NCBI RefSeq assembly: GCF_900104115.1
Contig: NZ_FNJM01000006.1
Location: 8,468-72,467, forward strand
Source of the DNA: Clostridium gasigenes
GTDB taxonomy: Bacteria; Bacillota; Clostridia; Clostridiales; Clostridiaceae
Direction of reading: 5' to 3'
DNA: 64,000 nt
Under the pieces are notes generated by a model. That model saw only the letters and a program-made list of their open reading frames with translations. It had not been told where the DNA came from and did no database searches. The position numbers and the translations under genes were made by a program. Shown here one piece after another: positions 30,486 to 39,879 of this stretch; the first letter of the stretch is position 1, and the number at the start of each line of letters is the position of its first letter.

Positions 30486-31271
30486 ATGAACAGTATTGTA
30501 ACAAATAATTTAGATATATCTTACGATGAAGCATTGATTGTAAAGGCGTTAGATATGAATATTCCTCATGGGAAGATAACATCTATTATAGGTCCTAACG
30601 GATGTGGTAAGTCCACGGTGTTAAAGGCTGTGGGGCGAATCTTAAAACCCAAAAACGGCTTAATTTATTTGAATGGAGAAGATATTCACAACTTATCTAC
30701 AAAAGCTATTGCTCAAGCAATGGCTGTGCTTCCTCAAACACCAACAGCTCCTAGTGGATTAACAGTGGAGGAACTGGTAGCTTATGGACGCTTTCCTCAT
30801 CAAAAAAGATTTGGAAGGCTTACAGTTGAGGATAATAAAATTGTTAAATGGGCAATTGATATAACAAAGCTTACGAAGCTTGAACATCGAGAAGTAGATA
30901 CACTTTCGGGGGGGCAGAGGCAGAGAGTATGGATAGCCATGGCTCTTGCACAGCAGACAGATTTGATCCTTCTGGATGAACCAACAACCTACCTTGATCT
31001 TTCACATCAATTAGAGGTATTAGAGCTTCTATATTCTTTAAACAAAAATCAAGGTTGTACAATTGTAATGGTTCTGCATGATTTAAATCTTGCGGCGCGT
31101 TTTTCCGATTATATGATTGCAATTAGAGATGGTGAAATAATAAAGGAAGGAACTCCAGAAGAGGTTATGACTGTTCCTGTGCTAAAGGAAGTATTCACTA
31201 TAGATGCGCAAATTATTAATGAACCCATTACGAAAAGACCGGTATGTATTACATATAACTTACTAAAATAA
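30486..31271 (+). CDS. FecE-type iron-complex ABC ATPase
   Basis: A 261-residue cytosolic ATPase that powers the FecCD importer. It has Walker A GPNGCGKST (about residues 36-44), signature LSGGQRQRVW (about 140-149) and Walker B LILLDEPTTYLD, followed by the switch histidine in MVLHDLNLAARFSD. A GGGAGGGG ribosome binding site precedes the ATG. The order binding proteins, two permeases, ATPase is the standard one for siderophore, heme or cobalamin importers; two binding proteins and no cobalamin genes favour iron. Confidence 0.93.
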   Translation: MNSIVTNNLDISYDEALIVKALDMNIPHGKITSIIGPNGCGKSTVLKAVGRILKPKNGLIYLNGEDIHNLSTKAIAQAMAVLPQTPTAPSGLTVEELVAYGRFPHQKRFGRLTVEDNKIVKWAIDITKLTKLEHREVDTLSGGQRQRVWIAMALAQQTDLILLDEPTTYLDLSHQLEVLELLYSLNKNQGCTIVMVLHDLNLAARFSDYMIAIRDGEIIKEGTPEEVMTVPVLKEVFTIDAQIINEPITKRPVCITYNLLK

Positions 31272-31288
31272 GGGAAGGAGGTTATCTT

Positions 31289-33013
31289 TTGAATGTTTGT
31301 CTAAGAGTTCTGAAAGGTGCGAAAAAATATTGGATTTATATCTTTGTCGGCATGATTTCTGTAATTATATCTACACTACTTCAACTTTATTCTCCTTGGG
31401 TAATTCGAGAGCTTACGGCTCTTGCTACCAACGGAGATTCAGAAATTGCGTCTAAATCACTTGGAATGGGACTAACATTGCTTGCAACATACGTTATGAT
31501 GTGGGTTTGTTCTTTTACTAGAGGGTATTTCACTCACTATGCTGCATATCACTATGTTGCAGATTTGCGTACAGATTTGTATAACAAAATGCAACATCTT
31601 TCCATGGAATATTATAATGATAAGCAGACAGGTAATTTAGCTAGTCGCATAATGAACGATGTGGTTAATACTGAACTTTTAATTGCGCATGCTATACCTG
31701 ATTTGATAGTTAATGCGTTAACTTTTCTAAGCGTTGCTATAATTCTTTTTTTAATTAATGTTAAATTGGCTTTTATCAGTATAATTGCCATTCCATTTTT
31801 GATGGCTGCTAATGTTGGATATTCTAAATACGTTCTTCCTCAATGGCGTCTGAATCAAGAGGCACTTGGAGACTTAAGTGGTGCCCTTCATGATAATCTT
31901 TCAGGAATGAAAGAGATACAGGTATTCAATCAACAGGATTATGAAACAAAAAAAATTGCGAAGCTTGCACGTCGACAAACTAATGCTTTTCTTAATGCTA
32001 CAAAAATGGGTGAACTTTTTCATCCTTCTATTGTGTTTCTTAGCTCGATAGGTTCTGTAGCGGTTATTATTTACGGAGGATATCTTAACTCTATAGGGGA
32101 GGTTTCTATCGCAGATATAGTAGGATTTATTATGTATCTTACACTGTTTTATCAACCAATTACTAACTTGTCTACAGTTAACGAAAACCTAAACAATGCT
32201 ATTGCTGGCTGTGAACGGGTATTCGAGGTTATAGATGAGGTTTCTAGTGTACAGGAAAAGTTGAACCCAATAGAATTAAATAATGTAAAAGGCGCAGTGG
32301 AATTTTGCAACTTGACATTTCATTATAACCCTGTTTTACCAGTGCTTAGTGGACTCAATCTAAAAATCAAGCCAGGTCAGACGGTGGCGCTGGTAGGTAC
32401 AACAGGAGTAGGAAAAACTACAATTGCTAGCTTGCTAAACCGTTTTTATGATCCTATAGAAGGTGAAATAAGAGTAGATGGCATCAATATTAGAGACGTA
32501 TCTCTTAAAAGTCTACGTGAAAATGTAAGCATGGTGCTTCAAGATACTTTTCTATTCAACAGCACAGTATACGATAATATTGCTTACAGCTGTAAAAATG
32601 CATCACGTAAAGAGGTAATAGAAGCATCTAAAGCAGCCAATGCCCATGGATTTATAGAAACATTGGAGAATGGTTATGAAACCATTATTGGAGAGCGTGG
32701 AGTTCGCCTATCTGGAGGACAGAAACAAAGGATTTCTATTGCACGAGCTTTACTACGAAACGCTCCTATTCTGATTTTGGATGAAGCAACATCTTCGTTG
32801 GATAGCAAAACAGAAATGGAAATTCAGAAATCTTTAGAATACTTGTTTAAAGGGCGCACAACACTGGTTATTGCTCATAGACTATCCACAATCTATTCAG
32901 CAGATAAGATTGTAGTTCTGGATGGAACCGGTATCGCCGAGCAGGGGACTCATGATGAACTTTTGAAAAAAGGCGGTTCTTATGCTGATTTGTATTCTAT
33001 GCAAGATTCATAA
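31289..33013 (+). CDS. ABC transporter with fused membrane and ATPase domains (siderophore-operon type)
   Basis: A 574-residue half-transporter: six transmembrane helices (residues about 15-320) and a C-terminal ATPase with Walker A GTTGVGKTT, signature LSGGQKQRIS and Walker B ILILDEATSSLD. It is an exporter-fold protein, but in siderophore operons such proteins (IrtAB, YbtPQ) can act as importers or remove iron complexes, so direction cannot be decided. Only one such gene is here, so it would work as a homodimer. The start is TTG at 31289, with AAGGAGG seven bases upstream. It is the last gene of the operon, followed by the right copy of the 37-bp terminator repeat. Confidence 0.88.
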   Translation: MNVCLRVLKGAKKYWIYIFVGMISVIISTLLQLYSPWVIRELTALATNGDSEIASKSLGMGLTLLATYVMMWVCSFTRGYFTHYAAYHYVADLRTDLYNKMQHLSMEYYNDKQTGNLASRIMNDVVNTELLIAHAIPDLIVNALTFLSVAIILFLINVKLAFISIIAIPFLMAANVGYSKYVLPQWRLNQEALGDLSGALHDNLSGMKEIQVFNQQDYETKKIAKLARRQTNAFLNATKMGELFHPSIVFLSSIGSVAVIIYGGYLNSIGEVSIADIVGFIMYLTLFYQPITNLSTVNENLNNAIAGCERVFEVIDEVSSVQEKLNPIELNNVKGAVEFCNLTFHYNPVLPVLSGLNLKIKPGQTVALVGTTGVGKTTIASLLNRFYDPIEGEIRVDGINIRDVSLKSLRENVSMVLQDTFLFNSTVYDNIAYSCKNASRKEVIEASKAANAHGFIETLENGYETIIGERGVRLSGGQKQRISIARALLRNAPILILDEATSSLDSKTEMEIQKSLEYLFKGRTTLVIAHRLSTIYSADKIVVLDGTGIAEQGTHDELLKKGGSYADLYSMQDS

Positions 33014-33033
33014 CCATGGATAACTTGAAACTA

Positions 33034-33070
33034 ATTAAAGGGATGCAAACATTTGTTGCATCCCTTTATA
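33034..33070. repeat. Right copy of the 37-bp terminator repeat
   Basis: Identical over 37 bases to 26107-26143. The stem is AAAGGGATGCAA (33037-33048) with TTGCATCCCTTT (33056-33067). It ends both the iron operon and the convergent chemoreceptor gene. Confidence 0.9.
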
Positions 33071-33088
33071 GTATTTAAAATTTAAATA

Positions 33089-35083
33089 TTATATTTTAAA
33101 TATGTTTATTTTATCAGTTAGAGATATAGATACATTATCCATATTTTCAGCTAATAAGGCTAATTCATCACTAGAAGCCATTAGTTCCTCAGAAGCCGCT
33201 GCGATTTCCTCAGCAGAAGCTGAAACCTCTTCAGAAACGGCTGAAACTCCATGAAGTTTATCGTTTATTATACTATTAGAGTTATTAGCGTTATCTAAAG
33301 AATTTTTAGTTTGTGTCATTAAAGGTGTAATATCATTAATTGAAGAAATTATGTTTTCAAAAGCTTGGAAAGTATTTGTTGTAATTTCTTCTTGGTTAGT
33401 TAATAGATCTCTAACACTTTTAGTAGTATCTATAACATCGGTAGTTTCTTTAGAAATAGATTTTATAAGGCTTAATATTTTCACGGAAGAACTTTTAGAT
33501 TCTTCAGCAAGGTTTCTGACTTCATCAGCAACTACTGCAAAACCTCGGCCTTGTTCTCCAGCTCTTGCAGCTTCTATAGCAGCATTAAGTGCAAGGAGAT
33601 TTGTTTGTTCAGAAATTGAATTTATAACATCAGTAATACTTCCAATTTGAGAAACTGTACTAGAAAGATCTGAAATCTTTACAACCACTGTGTCAAAGGA
33701 CTCAGCAAGTGTTGTAATAGAAGTTTTTAATAAATCTATAGAATCTTTACCTAGAATAGCTTTATTTTGAGACTCATTGGCCTTTGTAGTTACGTTTAAA
33801 AGATTAGACTCAACAGTTTTAATATCATTATTGAAGTCATCTAAAATTGACATTATATCCATAAGTTCTGAAGCTTGATCAGTAGTACCTTTTGCTACAT
33901 CTTGAATAGCCGATGCAACCTCACTAGCTGAAGTAGACATTTGAAGAGCACTATTTTTCAAGTTTGAAGAATCTTCAGATACAATTAAGGAAGTATCTTT
34001 AACTCCTTTTATTGTGTTTCTTAAGCTTTCTAAAGTTGTATTAACATGTGAAGACATTAGAGCAATTTCATCATTACCTTTAATATCAAGTAAAACTGTG
34101 AAATCTCCTTTGGATACATGGTTCATAGCATTTGAAACATTTAATATAGGAGCAGCAATTCCTTTTGATATAATTAATGCAAGTAATAAAACTACTATAG
34201 TAACTATGAAAATTATAATAAGCATAGTTTTTGTAATTGAATCACTAGTGGCTGTAAGTTCATCCATAGGTAGTGTAGATATGTATGTCCATCCAAGATT
34301 TGGATCAGTTTTATAAGACATCTCTTTAGTAACACCATCATAAGTGTACTTAGTTAATCCGTTAAGGTTTTTAAAAACTTCAGTAGATTCATCTATTTTA
34401 AGAAAATTTTGATTTAAAATTTCATCGTTATTAGGATGTGCTATCATAGTTCCATCATCTTGCACTATAAATACAGAACCATTAGTTCCTATTTTCACAT
34501 CCTTAATATAAGAGTTTGATATGGAAGTTAAATTTATAGTAGATAATAAAGTTCCCTGTAATTCATTATTTTTTATTATAGGAACAGCTATAACACTAAT
34601 AGGATTACCAGAACCTATACTTTTTTTCACTTTTGAAACTTGGATCTTTTTAGCTTCTTTTAAAGATTTATAATAATCCATCGTGGATAAGTCTTTACCA
34701 ACTAAACTTTCAAGCGAGTCAATAATAACAGTACCATTTTTATCTAAAACTAAAAGTGTTTCCAAGTCAGAAAAACGTTCAATATCAGACTTAAATCTAG
34801 TAGTTATTTTCTCTTTCTCCTCAGGAGAAGAGCCCTTGGCATTAATAGTAGTAAGATATTTGGTAACATCATCTCTTAGCGAAATATCAGTACTTATATT
34901 TTTTAAGAGGTCAATGACATCACCTATACTATTACTAGTAGTTGTAGTAATGCTTTCTAATTGTTCAGTAGAATCCTCAAAAGTATTAGTTTTAACCATA
35001 TAGTTACTTATAACTCCAAATAGTATTAATGGAAGTAATGCAAAAATAGTAAAAAGCGCAATGAATTTAGATTTTAATTTCAA
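33089..35083 (-). CDS. Methyl-accepting chemotaxis protein (dCache)
   Basis: A 664-residue chemoreceptor. It has an N-terminal transmembrane helix (about residues 7-29), an extracytoplasmic dCache-type sensor (about 35-280), a second transmembrane helix (about 283-305), a HAMP domain (about 308-360) and a long coiled-coil MA signalling domain. The hairpin tip in the latter is around [20 protein letters not shown] followed by [12 protein letters not shown]. The ligand is unknown. The gene converges with the iron operon. A remnant of a related sensor lies at 26147-26238, next to another copy of the same terminator, so this receptor once had a neighbour paralogue. Confidence 0.94.
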   Translation of the reverse strand: MKLKSKFIALFTIFALLPLILFGVISNYMVKTNTFEDSTEQLESITTTTSNSIGDVIDLLKNISTDISLRDDVTKYLTTINAKGSSPEEKEKITTRFKSDIERFSDLETLLVLDKNGTVIIDSLESLVGKDLSTMDYYKSLKEAKKIQVSKVKKSIGSGNPISVIAVPIIKNNELQGTLLSTINLTSISNSYIKDVKIGTNGSVFIVQDDGTMIAHPNNDEILNQNFLKIDESTEVFKNLNGLTKYTYDGVTKEMSYKTDPNLGWTYISTLPMDELTATSDSITKTMLIIIFIVTIVVLLLALIISKGIAAPILNVSNAMNHVSKGDFTVLLDIKGNDEIALMSSHVNTTLESLRNTIKGVKDTSLIVSEDSSNLKNSALQMSTSASEVASAIQDVAKGTTDQASELMDIMSILDDFNNDIKTVESNLLNVTTKANESQNKAILGKDSIDLLKTSITTLAESFDTVVVKISDLSSTVSQIGSITDVINSISEQTNLLALNAAIEAARAGEQGRGFAVVADEVRNLAEESKSSSVKILSLIKSISKETTDVIDTTKSVRDLLTNQEEITTNTFQAFENIISSINDITPLMTQTKNSLDNANNSNSIINDKLHGVSAVSEEVSASAEEIAAASEELMASSDELALLAENMDNVSISLTDKINIFKI

Positions 35084-35277
35084 TTTTAATTCCTCCCTTT
35101 TAAGTTTTAGTATTAAATTTAGATACTAATATTATCGTATAAATAATTAAGCTACTTAATAGAGAAAGTAATATGTATTTTTTTACTATAAGAACAATTT
35201 AGAATATTGTAAATTTATGTTATTATTTATATATAAGAAATATGTTGAAATAAAATTAATGCGATTAAGGAGAAATT

Positions 35278-35325
35278 ATGGATTGTTTAAGATGTAATAC
35301 AGAAATTAAAGTTATCTTTCAATAA
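35278..35325 (+). pseudogene. 15-residue CxxC stub, possible truncated zinc-ribbon gene
   Basis: Within the 369-base gap between the chemoreceptor and the hemolysin-III gene, an ATG with AAGGAG upstream opens MDCLRCNTEIKVIFQ and stops. Its CLRC pair at the N terminus resembles the start of small zinc-ribbon proteins, so this may be a truncated gene. The rest of the gap is AT-rich, with nothing else recognisable except the terminator at 35394-35434. Confidence 0.35.
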
Positions 35326-35393
35326 TGAAATGTTATAATAATATTATGGTAAAATCATTGATTGTTAGAGAGCAATTTAAGAAAATAGGTATA

Positions 35394-35434
35394 AAAAAAC
35401 AGAAGGAGTATGAATTATACACCTTCTGTTTTTG
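35394..35434. terminator. Terminator hairpin
   Basis: AAAACAGAAGG (35396-35406) pairs with CCTTCTGTTTT (35422-35432); T and A tracts on both sides make it usable in both directions. It ends the minus-strand hemolysin-III gene. Confidence 0.75.
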
Positions 35435-35452
35435 ATTTATAAATGACTAGAA

Positions 35453-36100
35453 TTATAAGAAATATGTGTAAACACATATAAAGTGACTTAAACTACCTAG
35501 TATAATGAATATGTGGAAAATCTCATGGAATCCAAATGCTCCAAATTGAAGTTTCTTTGGTTTTAAACCATATAAAACACCACCAATGGTATAAAGCACA
35601 CCACCAACTACTAGCCATATTACAGGTGCTGGGCTTAGTGCTAATGATAATGGTTTTATTACGAAAACTGCACTCCAACCCATCGCTATATACAAAGCTG
35701 TTTGAAGCCATCTTGGGCAGTCAAACCAACACATCTTAAATATTACACCTGCAATTGCAACACAGACCATTACTGTAAAGAATATATTTCCTGTTCGGTT
35801 ACCAAGTCCTATTAGACAAAAAGGAGCATAAGAACCTGCAATAAGTATAAAAATCATAGAATGGTCTAATCTTCTAAAACCTTTAATAACTTTATCTGTG
35901 GAAATAACAGAGTGATAAGTGGCTGATACAGTATATAAAAGTATCATGCTAACACCAAATATAATAACGGATACTAAGCCTTTTGTAGAAACATCATTTG
36001 AAATTCCTTTGATTAACATTACAACAAGAGCAAAAACTGCAAGTATTGCACCAATCCAATGAGTTATACTATTTACTGGTTCTCTAAAAAATTTATTCAA
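35453..36100 (-). CDS. Hemolysin III / PAQR family membrane protein
   Basis: A 215-residue seven-transmembrane protein of the HlyIII (YqfA/PAQR-like) family. The conserved residues appear as YHSV near residue 63, RRLDHSMIFILIAGSYAPF near 77-95 and a C-terminal FHEIFHIFIILGSLSHF with paired histidines, which form a metal site in the superfamily. The name hemolysin is historical; the physiological role is unclear (membrane homeostasis has been proposed). Translation starts at TTG 36100, with AAGGGG about nine bases upstream. It is divergent from the DUF1836 gene. Confidence 0.9.
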   Translation of the reverse strand: MNKFFREPVNSITHWIGAILAVFALVVMLIKGISNDVSTKGLVSVIIFGVSMILLYTVSATYHSVISTDKVIKGFRRLDHSMIFILIAGSYAPFCLIGLGNRTGNIFFTVMVCVAIAGVIFKMCWFDCPRWLQTALYIAMGWSAVFVIKPLSLALSPAPVIWLVVGGVLYTIGGVLYGLKPKKLQFGAFGFHEIFHIFIILGSLSHFICVYTYFL

Positions 36101-36125
36101 AATTTACACCCCTTACGTCACCATG

Positions 36126-36296
36126 TAGTTATGGTAACTATGTTTTGTTATACTCATATTATCTGCTAATGAATGCAGATAGTCAAAGTCTATATAAAGC
36201 AGTTTTAAGTAAAATATTGATGTTTTTAATAGTTTTACTTGAAATATCTAGCATATACTATTATTATTAATATATAGGCGATAACAAATAGTTATC
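36126..36296. promoter_or_regulatory. Two dyads in a divergent intergenic region
   Basis: TAGTTA-TGG-TAACTA (36126-36140) lies just upstream of the hemolysin-III gene. GATAAC-N5-GTTATC (36280-36296) lies 20 bases upstream of the DUF1836 gene. Both contain the same TAAC/GTTA core and could be operators of one regulator controlling both directions. This is inference from symmetry alone. Confidence 0.4.
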
Positions 36297-36316
36297 AAAA
36301 CTACGTGGAGGCAATT

Positions 36317-36913
36317 ATGTATAAAGAAGAATTAATAGCAAAATTTCAAGAATTAAAATTAGAAGAACAAATAACATTAGAAGATATACCAGAAATAGAT
36401 TTATATATGGATCAGGTAATACAATTATTTGAAAGTAATTTAGGATCGGCCAAGAGAACAGAAGAAGACAAGGTGTTAACAAAGACAATGATTAATAATT
36501 ATTCTAAAGCTAAGTTGTTAATGTCTGTAAATAATAAAAAGTATAGTAAAGAGCATCTTATATTAATGAGTATTATATATAACTTAAAGGGCTCACTTTC
36601 AATAAATGATATAAAAAGTTCAGTAAGCAAAATAGTTGAGAGTAATGAAAGTGAAGAAAAGTATAAATTAAGAGATGTATATGAATGTTACTTAGCGCAA
36701 TATAAGGATGATTTAGTTGATGTTGAAATATCATTAAGTGAAAAAGCAGATGCAATTGAAGAAAAAATAAATGAAAAGGATGGGACAACAACAGATTTTG
36801 ATAGAAACTTTTTACTTTTATGTTCAATGGTAAATATGAGCAATATGTATAGAAGAATTAGTGAAAAGCTTGTGGATGATTACTTTAGTAAATTAGTAGA
36901 GAAGCATAAGTAA
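36317..36913 (+). CDS. DUF1836 protein
   Basis: A 198-residue cytosolic protein of the DUF1836 family. The hallmark stretch EDIPEIDLYMDQVIQLFES (about residues 22-40) and LTKTMINNYSKAKLL (about 57-71) are present; the family is thought to contain a winged-helix-like fold but its role is unknown. A GTG at 36305 is in frame, but GGAGG at 36307-36311 serves the ATG at 36317. It is followed closely by the ABC-class ATPase gene, so the two probably form an operon. Confidence 0.83.
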   Translation: MYKEELIAKFQELKLEEQITLEDIPEIDLYMDQVIQLFESNLGSAKRTEEDKVLTKTMINNYSKAKLLMSVNNKKYSKEHLILMSIIYNLKGSLSINDIKSSVSKIVESNESEEKYKLRDVYECYLAQYKDDLVDVEISLSEKADAIEEKINEKDGTTTDFDRNFLLLCSMVNMSNMYRRISEKLVDDYFSKLVEKHK

Positions 36914-36928
36914 AGGAAGGTGATTAAG

Positions 36929-38629
36929 ATGAAGAATTCAGAAATATTAAAAAAAGATTTAGATAGAATAGATGGCAAAAGTTATAGATTATATAAGGAA
37001 TTAGAAGGTCAATATGATTTTGGAAACTATACTCTTAGTATAGATCATGTTCAAGGTGATCCTTTTGCATCTCCATCAAGAGTTAGGGTAATAGTGAATC
37101 AAAAGTTTGCAGGTTTTCCAAGTGAACTTTTTAATAATAAACATAAAAACATTGCAGTAGCAGATTACTTAACAAGACAATTTTATTCTAATGTAAACAA
37201 ATGTGGAGAAAAGGCCTTTGGGTCAGGTAAAAGTGGTTTAATATCTATAAGTAAATGTCCACAAGAAATATTAGAAAGAACTTCTGTTATTATAGATAAT
37301 AGTAAAATAGAAGCAAGGTTTTATGTTGGGTTCCCAGCAAGGGGAAGAAGTGTTTTATCAAAGGAATTGGAAAAAATATTATACAATGTCATTCCAAGTA
37401 TAGTAGATAAAACTTTAATACATAAAAATATAAATAAAGAGGAGTTAATAAATAGAGTTAAGCTTGTAGAAGATCAAGAATTTATAAGACGTGAATTAAG
37501 TAGTAAGGGTTTAGTTTCATTTGTTGCCAATGGATCTATGTTACCAAGGGAAAGTGGAGTTTCTACAAAAGCATTAAAAGTTGGGAAAGTATTTTTATCA
37601 CCACAAAATTTAGAAGTAGAATTTAATACACCTAGTAGGGGAATAATTAAAGGGATGGGTATTAAAAAAGGTATAACACTAATAGTTGGTGGTGGATACC
37701 ATGGTAAATCAACATTGCTTAAAGCTTTAGAACTTGGTGTGTATAATCATATTGAAGGTGATGGAAGAGAATTTGTTATAACAGATGATTCAGCATTAAA
37801 AGTAAGAGCAGAAGATAGCAGATGTATAACTAAAACAGATATATCACTATTTATAAGTAATCTTCCAAATGGGAAAGATACTAGAGGATTTTGTACAGAA
37901 AATGCAAGTGGAAGTACATCACAGGCTGCAAACATAGTTGAAGGCATAGAAAGTGGAGCTAAGTTATTCCTAATTGATGAAGATACTTCAGCTACTAATT
38001 TTATGATGAGAGATGACTTAATGCAAAAATTAGTATCTAAAGAAAAGGAGCCTATTACACCATTTATTGAAATAGTTAAACCAATTTATGAGCAAATGGA
38101 TATTTCAACTATAATAGTAGTAGGAAGCTCAGGAGATTTCTTTGATATAGCAGATTGTGTAATTCAAATGGATAACTATCAGACAAAAGATGTTACAAAA
38201 GAAGCGAAGGAATTAAGTAAAGGACATATTTTAGAAAGAATTAAAAATAGAAAATTAAAAATAGATATTAATTTTAATAGAGTAGTAAAAAGAGGATCTA
38301 TAGAAGAGGGTCCAAAAGGAATTAAGATTAAAACTATAGGCGTAGATACAATAAGCATTAATAGAGAAGATATTAACTTAAGAGCAGTTGAACAAATAGT
38401 GGATATAGAGCAGCTTAATGCAATAGGATCAATGATGAAATGGGCAGAAAAAAATCTTATGGGTAAAGAATTAATACTTAAAGATATTAGCGATAAAATT
38501 ATAGCTGAAGTTTGCAAAGGTGGATTGATGTCTTTAGATAATGTAAAAGGTGGAACAGGAAGTTTAGCAATGCCAAGAAAGCAAGAACTAATGGCTGCCT
38601 ATAATAGATATAGAAAATTAAAGATATAA
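36929..38629 (+). CDS. Predicted ATPase of the ABC class (PF09818 type)
   Basis: A 566-residue cytosolic protein resembling the family described as predicted ABC-class ATPases, with unknown function. The P-loop GGGYHGKSTLLKAL is near residues 255-268, an ABC-like signature region ASGSTSQA follows, and Walker B is LFLIDEDTSATNFM. There is no membrane domain, so it is not a transporter. Its N-terminal part contains the conserved HVQGDPFASPSRVRV. AAGGAAGG lies eight bases before the ATG at 36929; the GTG at 36920 overlaps that site and is rejected. It starts 15 bases after the DUF1836 gene. Confidence 0.85.
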   Translation: MKNSEILKKDLDRIDGKSYRLYKELEGQYDFGNYTLSIDHVQGDPFASPSRVRVIVNQKFAGFPSELFNNKHKNIAVADYLTRQFYSNVNKCGEKAFGSGKSGLISISKCPQEILERTSVIIDNSKIEARFYVGFPARGRSVLSKELEKILYNVIPSIVDKTLIHKNINKEELINRVKLVEDQEFIRRELSSKGLVSFVANGSMLPRESGVSTKALKVGKVFLSPQNLEVEFNTPSRGIIKGMGIKKGITLIVGGGYHGKSTLLKALELGVYNHIEGDGREFVITDDSALKVRAEDSRCITKTDISLFISNLPNGKDTRGFCTENASGSTSQAANIVEGIESGAKLFLIDEDTSATNFMMRDDLMQKLVSKEKEPITPFIEIVKPIYEQMDISTIIVVGSSGDFFDIADCVIQMDNYQTKDVTKEAKELSKGHILERIKNRKLKIDINFNRVVKRGSIEEGPKGIKIKTIGVDTISINREDINLRAVEQIVDIEQLNAIGSMMKWAEKNLMGKELILKDISDKIIAEVCKGGLMSLDNVKGGTGSLAMPRKQELMAAYNRYRKLKI

Positions 38630-38679
38630 TTGGGTTTGTTGAGTAATTATAAGATAATAAATATGAGAGGGGAAGCGAA

Positions 38680-39087
38680 ATGAGTTTAACAAAAATTAAA
38701 GTGAGATATGCAGAAACAGATGCTATGGCAATAGTTCATCATGCTAATTATTATATATATTTTGAGGTTGCAAGAGAAGATTTAATTAAGGAGTTTGGAA
38801 TTTCGTATAGAGAGATTGAAGAAAGTGGGCTTATGATGCCACTTGTAGAAACACAATGCAGATATATGGATGCTGCTAAATATGATGATGACTTAATTGT
38901 AGAAGCTTCCATTGATGAAATAACCTCTATAAAAGTTAAAATAAAATATATTGTAAGAAGAGAAGTAGATAATAAAATTTTAGCTAAGGGAAGTACTCTT
39001 CAAACATTTGTAGATAGTAAAACCTTTAAGATAATTAGCTTAGAGAAAACAAATATAGATGTATGGAATAAATTTACTGGGAAATAA
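38680..39087 (+). CDS. Acyl-CoA thioesterase, YbgC/FadM type
   Basis: A 135-residue hot-dog-fold thioesterase of the 4-hydroxybenzoyl-CoA thioesterase family that hydrolyses acyl-CoA thioesters. The motif YAETDAMAIVHHANYYIYFE (about residues 9-28) contains the catalytic aspartate-type residue and the conserved HHANY. The acyl chain preference is unknown. AGGGGAAG precedes the ATG. It follows the ABC-class ATPase by 50 bases. Confidence 0.87.
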   Translation: MSLTKIKVRYAETDAMAIVHHANYYIYFEVAREDLIKEFGISYREIEESGLMMPLVETQCRYMDAAKYDDDLIVEASIDEITSIKVKIKYIVRREVDNKILAKGSTLQTFVDSKTFKIISLEKTNIDVWNKFTGK

Positions 39088-39143
39088 AATAAAAAAATAT
39101 ATGCATTTAAGTATGTGTTATAACAAATGAGGGAAAAAACAAA

Positions 39144-39776
39144 ATGAAAAATAAAATATTAATTTTAATAAGATTATTTGTAGGATTCGTTTTTTGCGCA
39201 AGTTCAACAACAATAATGTTAAATTCGAATTTAGGACTATCACCATGGGATGTTTTTCATCAAGGAGTTTCAAACGTGGTAGGAGTCACTATAGGACAAG
39301 CAAGCATAATAGTTAGTATTGTTTTTGTTATTATAGGAATGATGCTTGGGCAAAAATTAGGATTAGGTACAATATTAAATATGATAATAGTTGGAAAACT
39401 TATAGATGTAATTATGGCTATGAATATTATACCAGTAGCTACAAATATTATAAGCGGTATTATTATGATGATAATTGGAATGCTAGTTATGGGATTTGGA
39501 TGTTATTTATATATAGGATGCGGGCTAGGTTGTGGGCCAAGAGATGGTGTTATGATTGGGCTTAGTAAAAAAGTAAAGAAACCAATTAAATATGTTAGAA
39601 CAAGTATAGAAGTAACAGTTTTAATACTTGGATATATATTAGGTGGAAATGTAGGTGTTGGTACACTAATAAGTGCAATAGCACTTGGTTATAGCATGCA
39701 ATCAATGTTTAAATTATTTAAATTTGATGCAATAAAAGTTAATCATAAATCATTAATTGAGAGTATTAATTTTTAA
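39144..39776 (+). CDS. YczE/YitT-like membrane protein
   Basis: A 210-residue integral membrane protein with about five hydrophobic helices. It resembles the YczE family: MLNSNLGLSPWDVFHQGVSN near the N terminus and the glycine/cysteine-rich YIGCGLGCGPRDGVMIGLSKK in the middle are typical. In Bacillus, yczE lies near surfactin genes and affects surfactin production; here its function is unknown. The ribosome binding site is weak (GAGGG). A strong terminator follows. Confidence 0.75.
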   Translation: MKNKILILIRLFVGFVFCASSTTIMLNSNLGLSPWDVFHQGVSNVVGVTIGQASIIVSIVFVIIGMMLGQKLGLGTILNMIIVGKLIDVIMAMNIIPVATNIISGIIMMIIGMLVMGFGCYLYIGCGLGCGPRDGVMIGLSKKVKKPIKYVRTSIEVTVLILGYILGGNVGVGTLISAIALGYSMQSMFKLFKFDAIKVNHKSLIESINF

Positions 39777-39782
39777 AAGATA

Positions 39783-39820
39783 AAAGGGGGCATAAGTTTT
39801 AAAACTTATGCCCCCTTTAA
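39783..39820 (+). terminator. Strong intrinsic terminator
   Basis: Eighteen perfectly paired bases (39783-39800 with 39801-39818) with a GGGGGCATAAG/CTTATGCCCCC core, closing the YczE-like gene. Confidence 0.85.
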
Positions 39821-39832
39821 TGTTAGGTCGCT

Positions 39833-39872
39833 GAAAAAAATAATATGCAATTTGCTAGTATATTATTTTTTC
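39833..39872 (-). terminator. AT-rich hairpin related to 1301-1341
   Basis: GAAAAAAATAATA (39833-39845) pairs with TATTATTTTTTC (39861-39872). On the minus strand the loop holds CTAGCAAATTG, against CTAGTAAATTG in the hairpin at 1301-1341. It ends the minus-strand YjiH gene. Confidence 0.65.
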
Positions 39873-39879
39873 AAGAACC

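Noticed and set aside
26107..33070. Composite transposon or insertion sequence carrying the iron operon
   Set aside because: No transposase gene, no terminal inverted repeats beyond the terminator stems and no short target duplication can be recognised.
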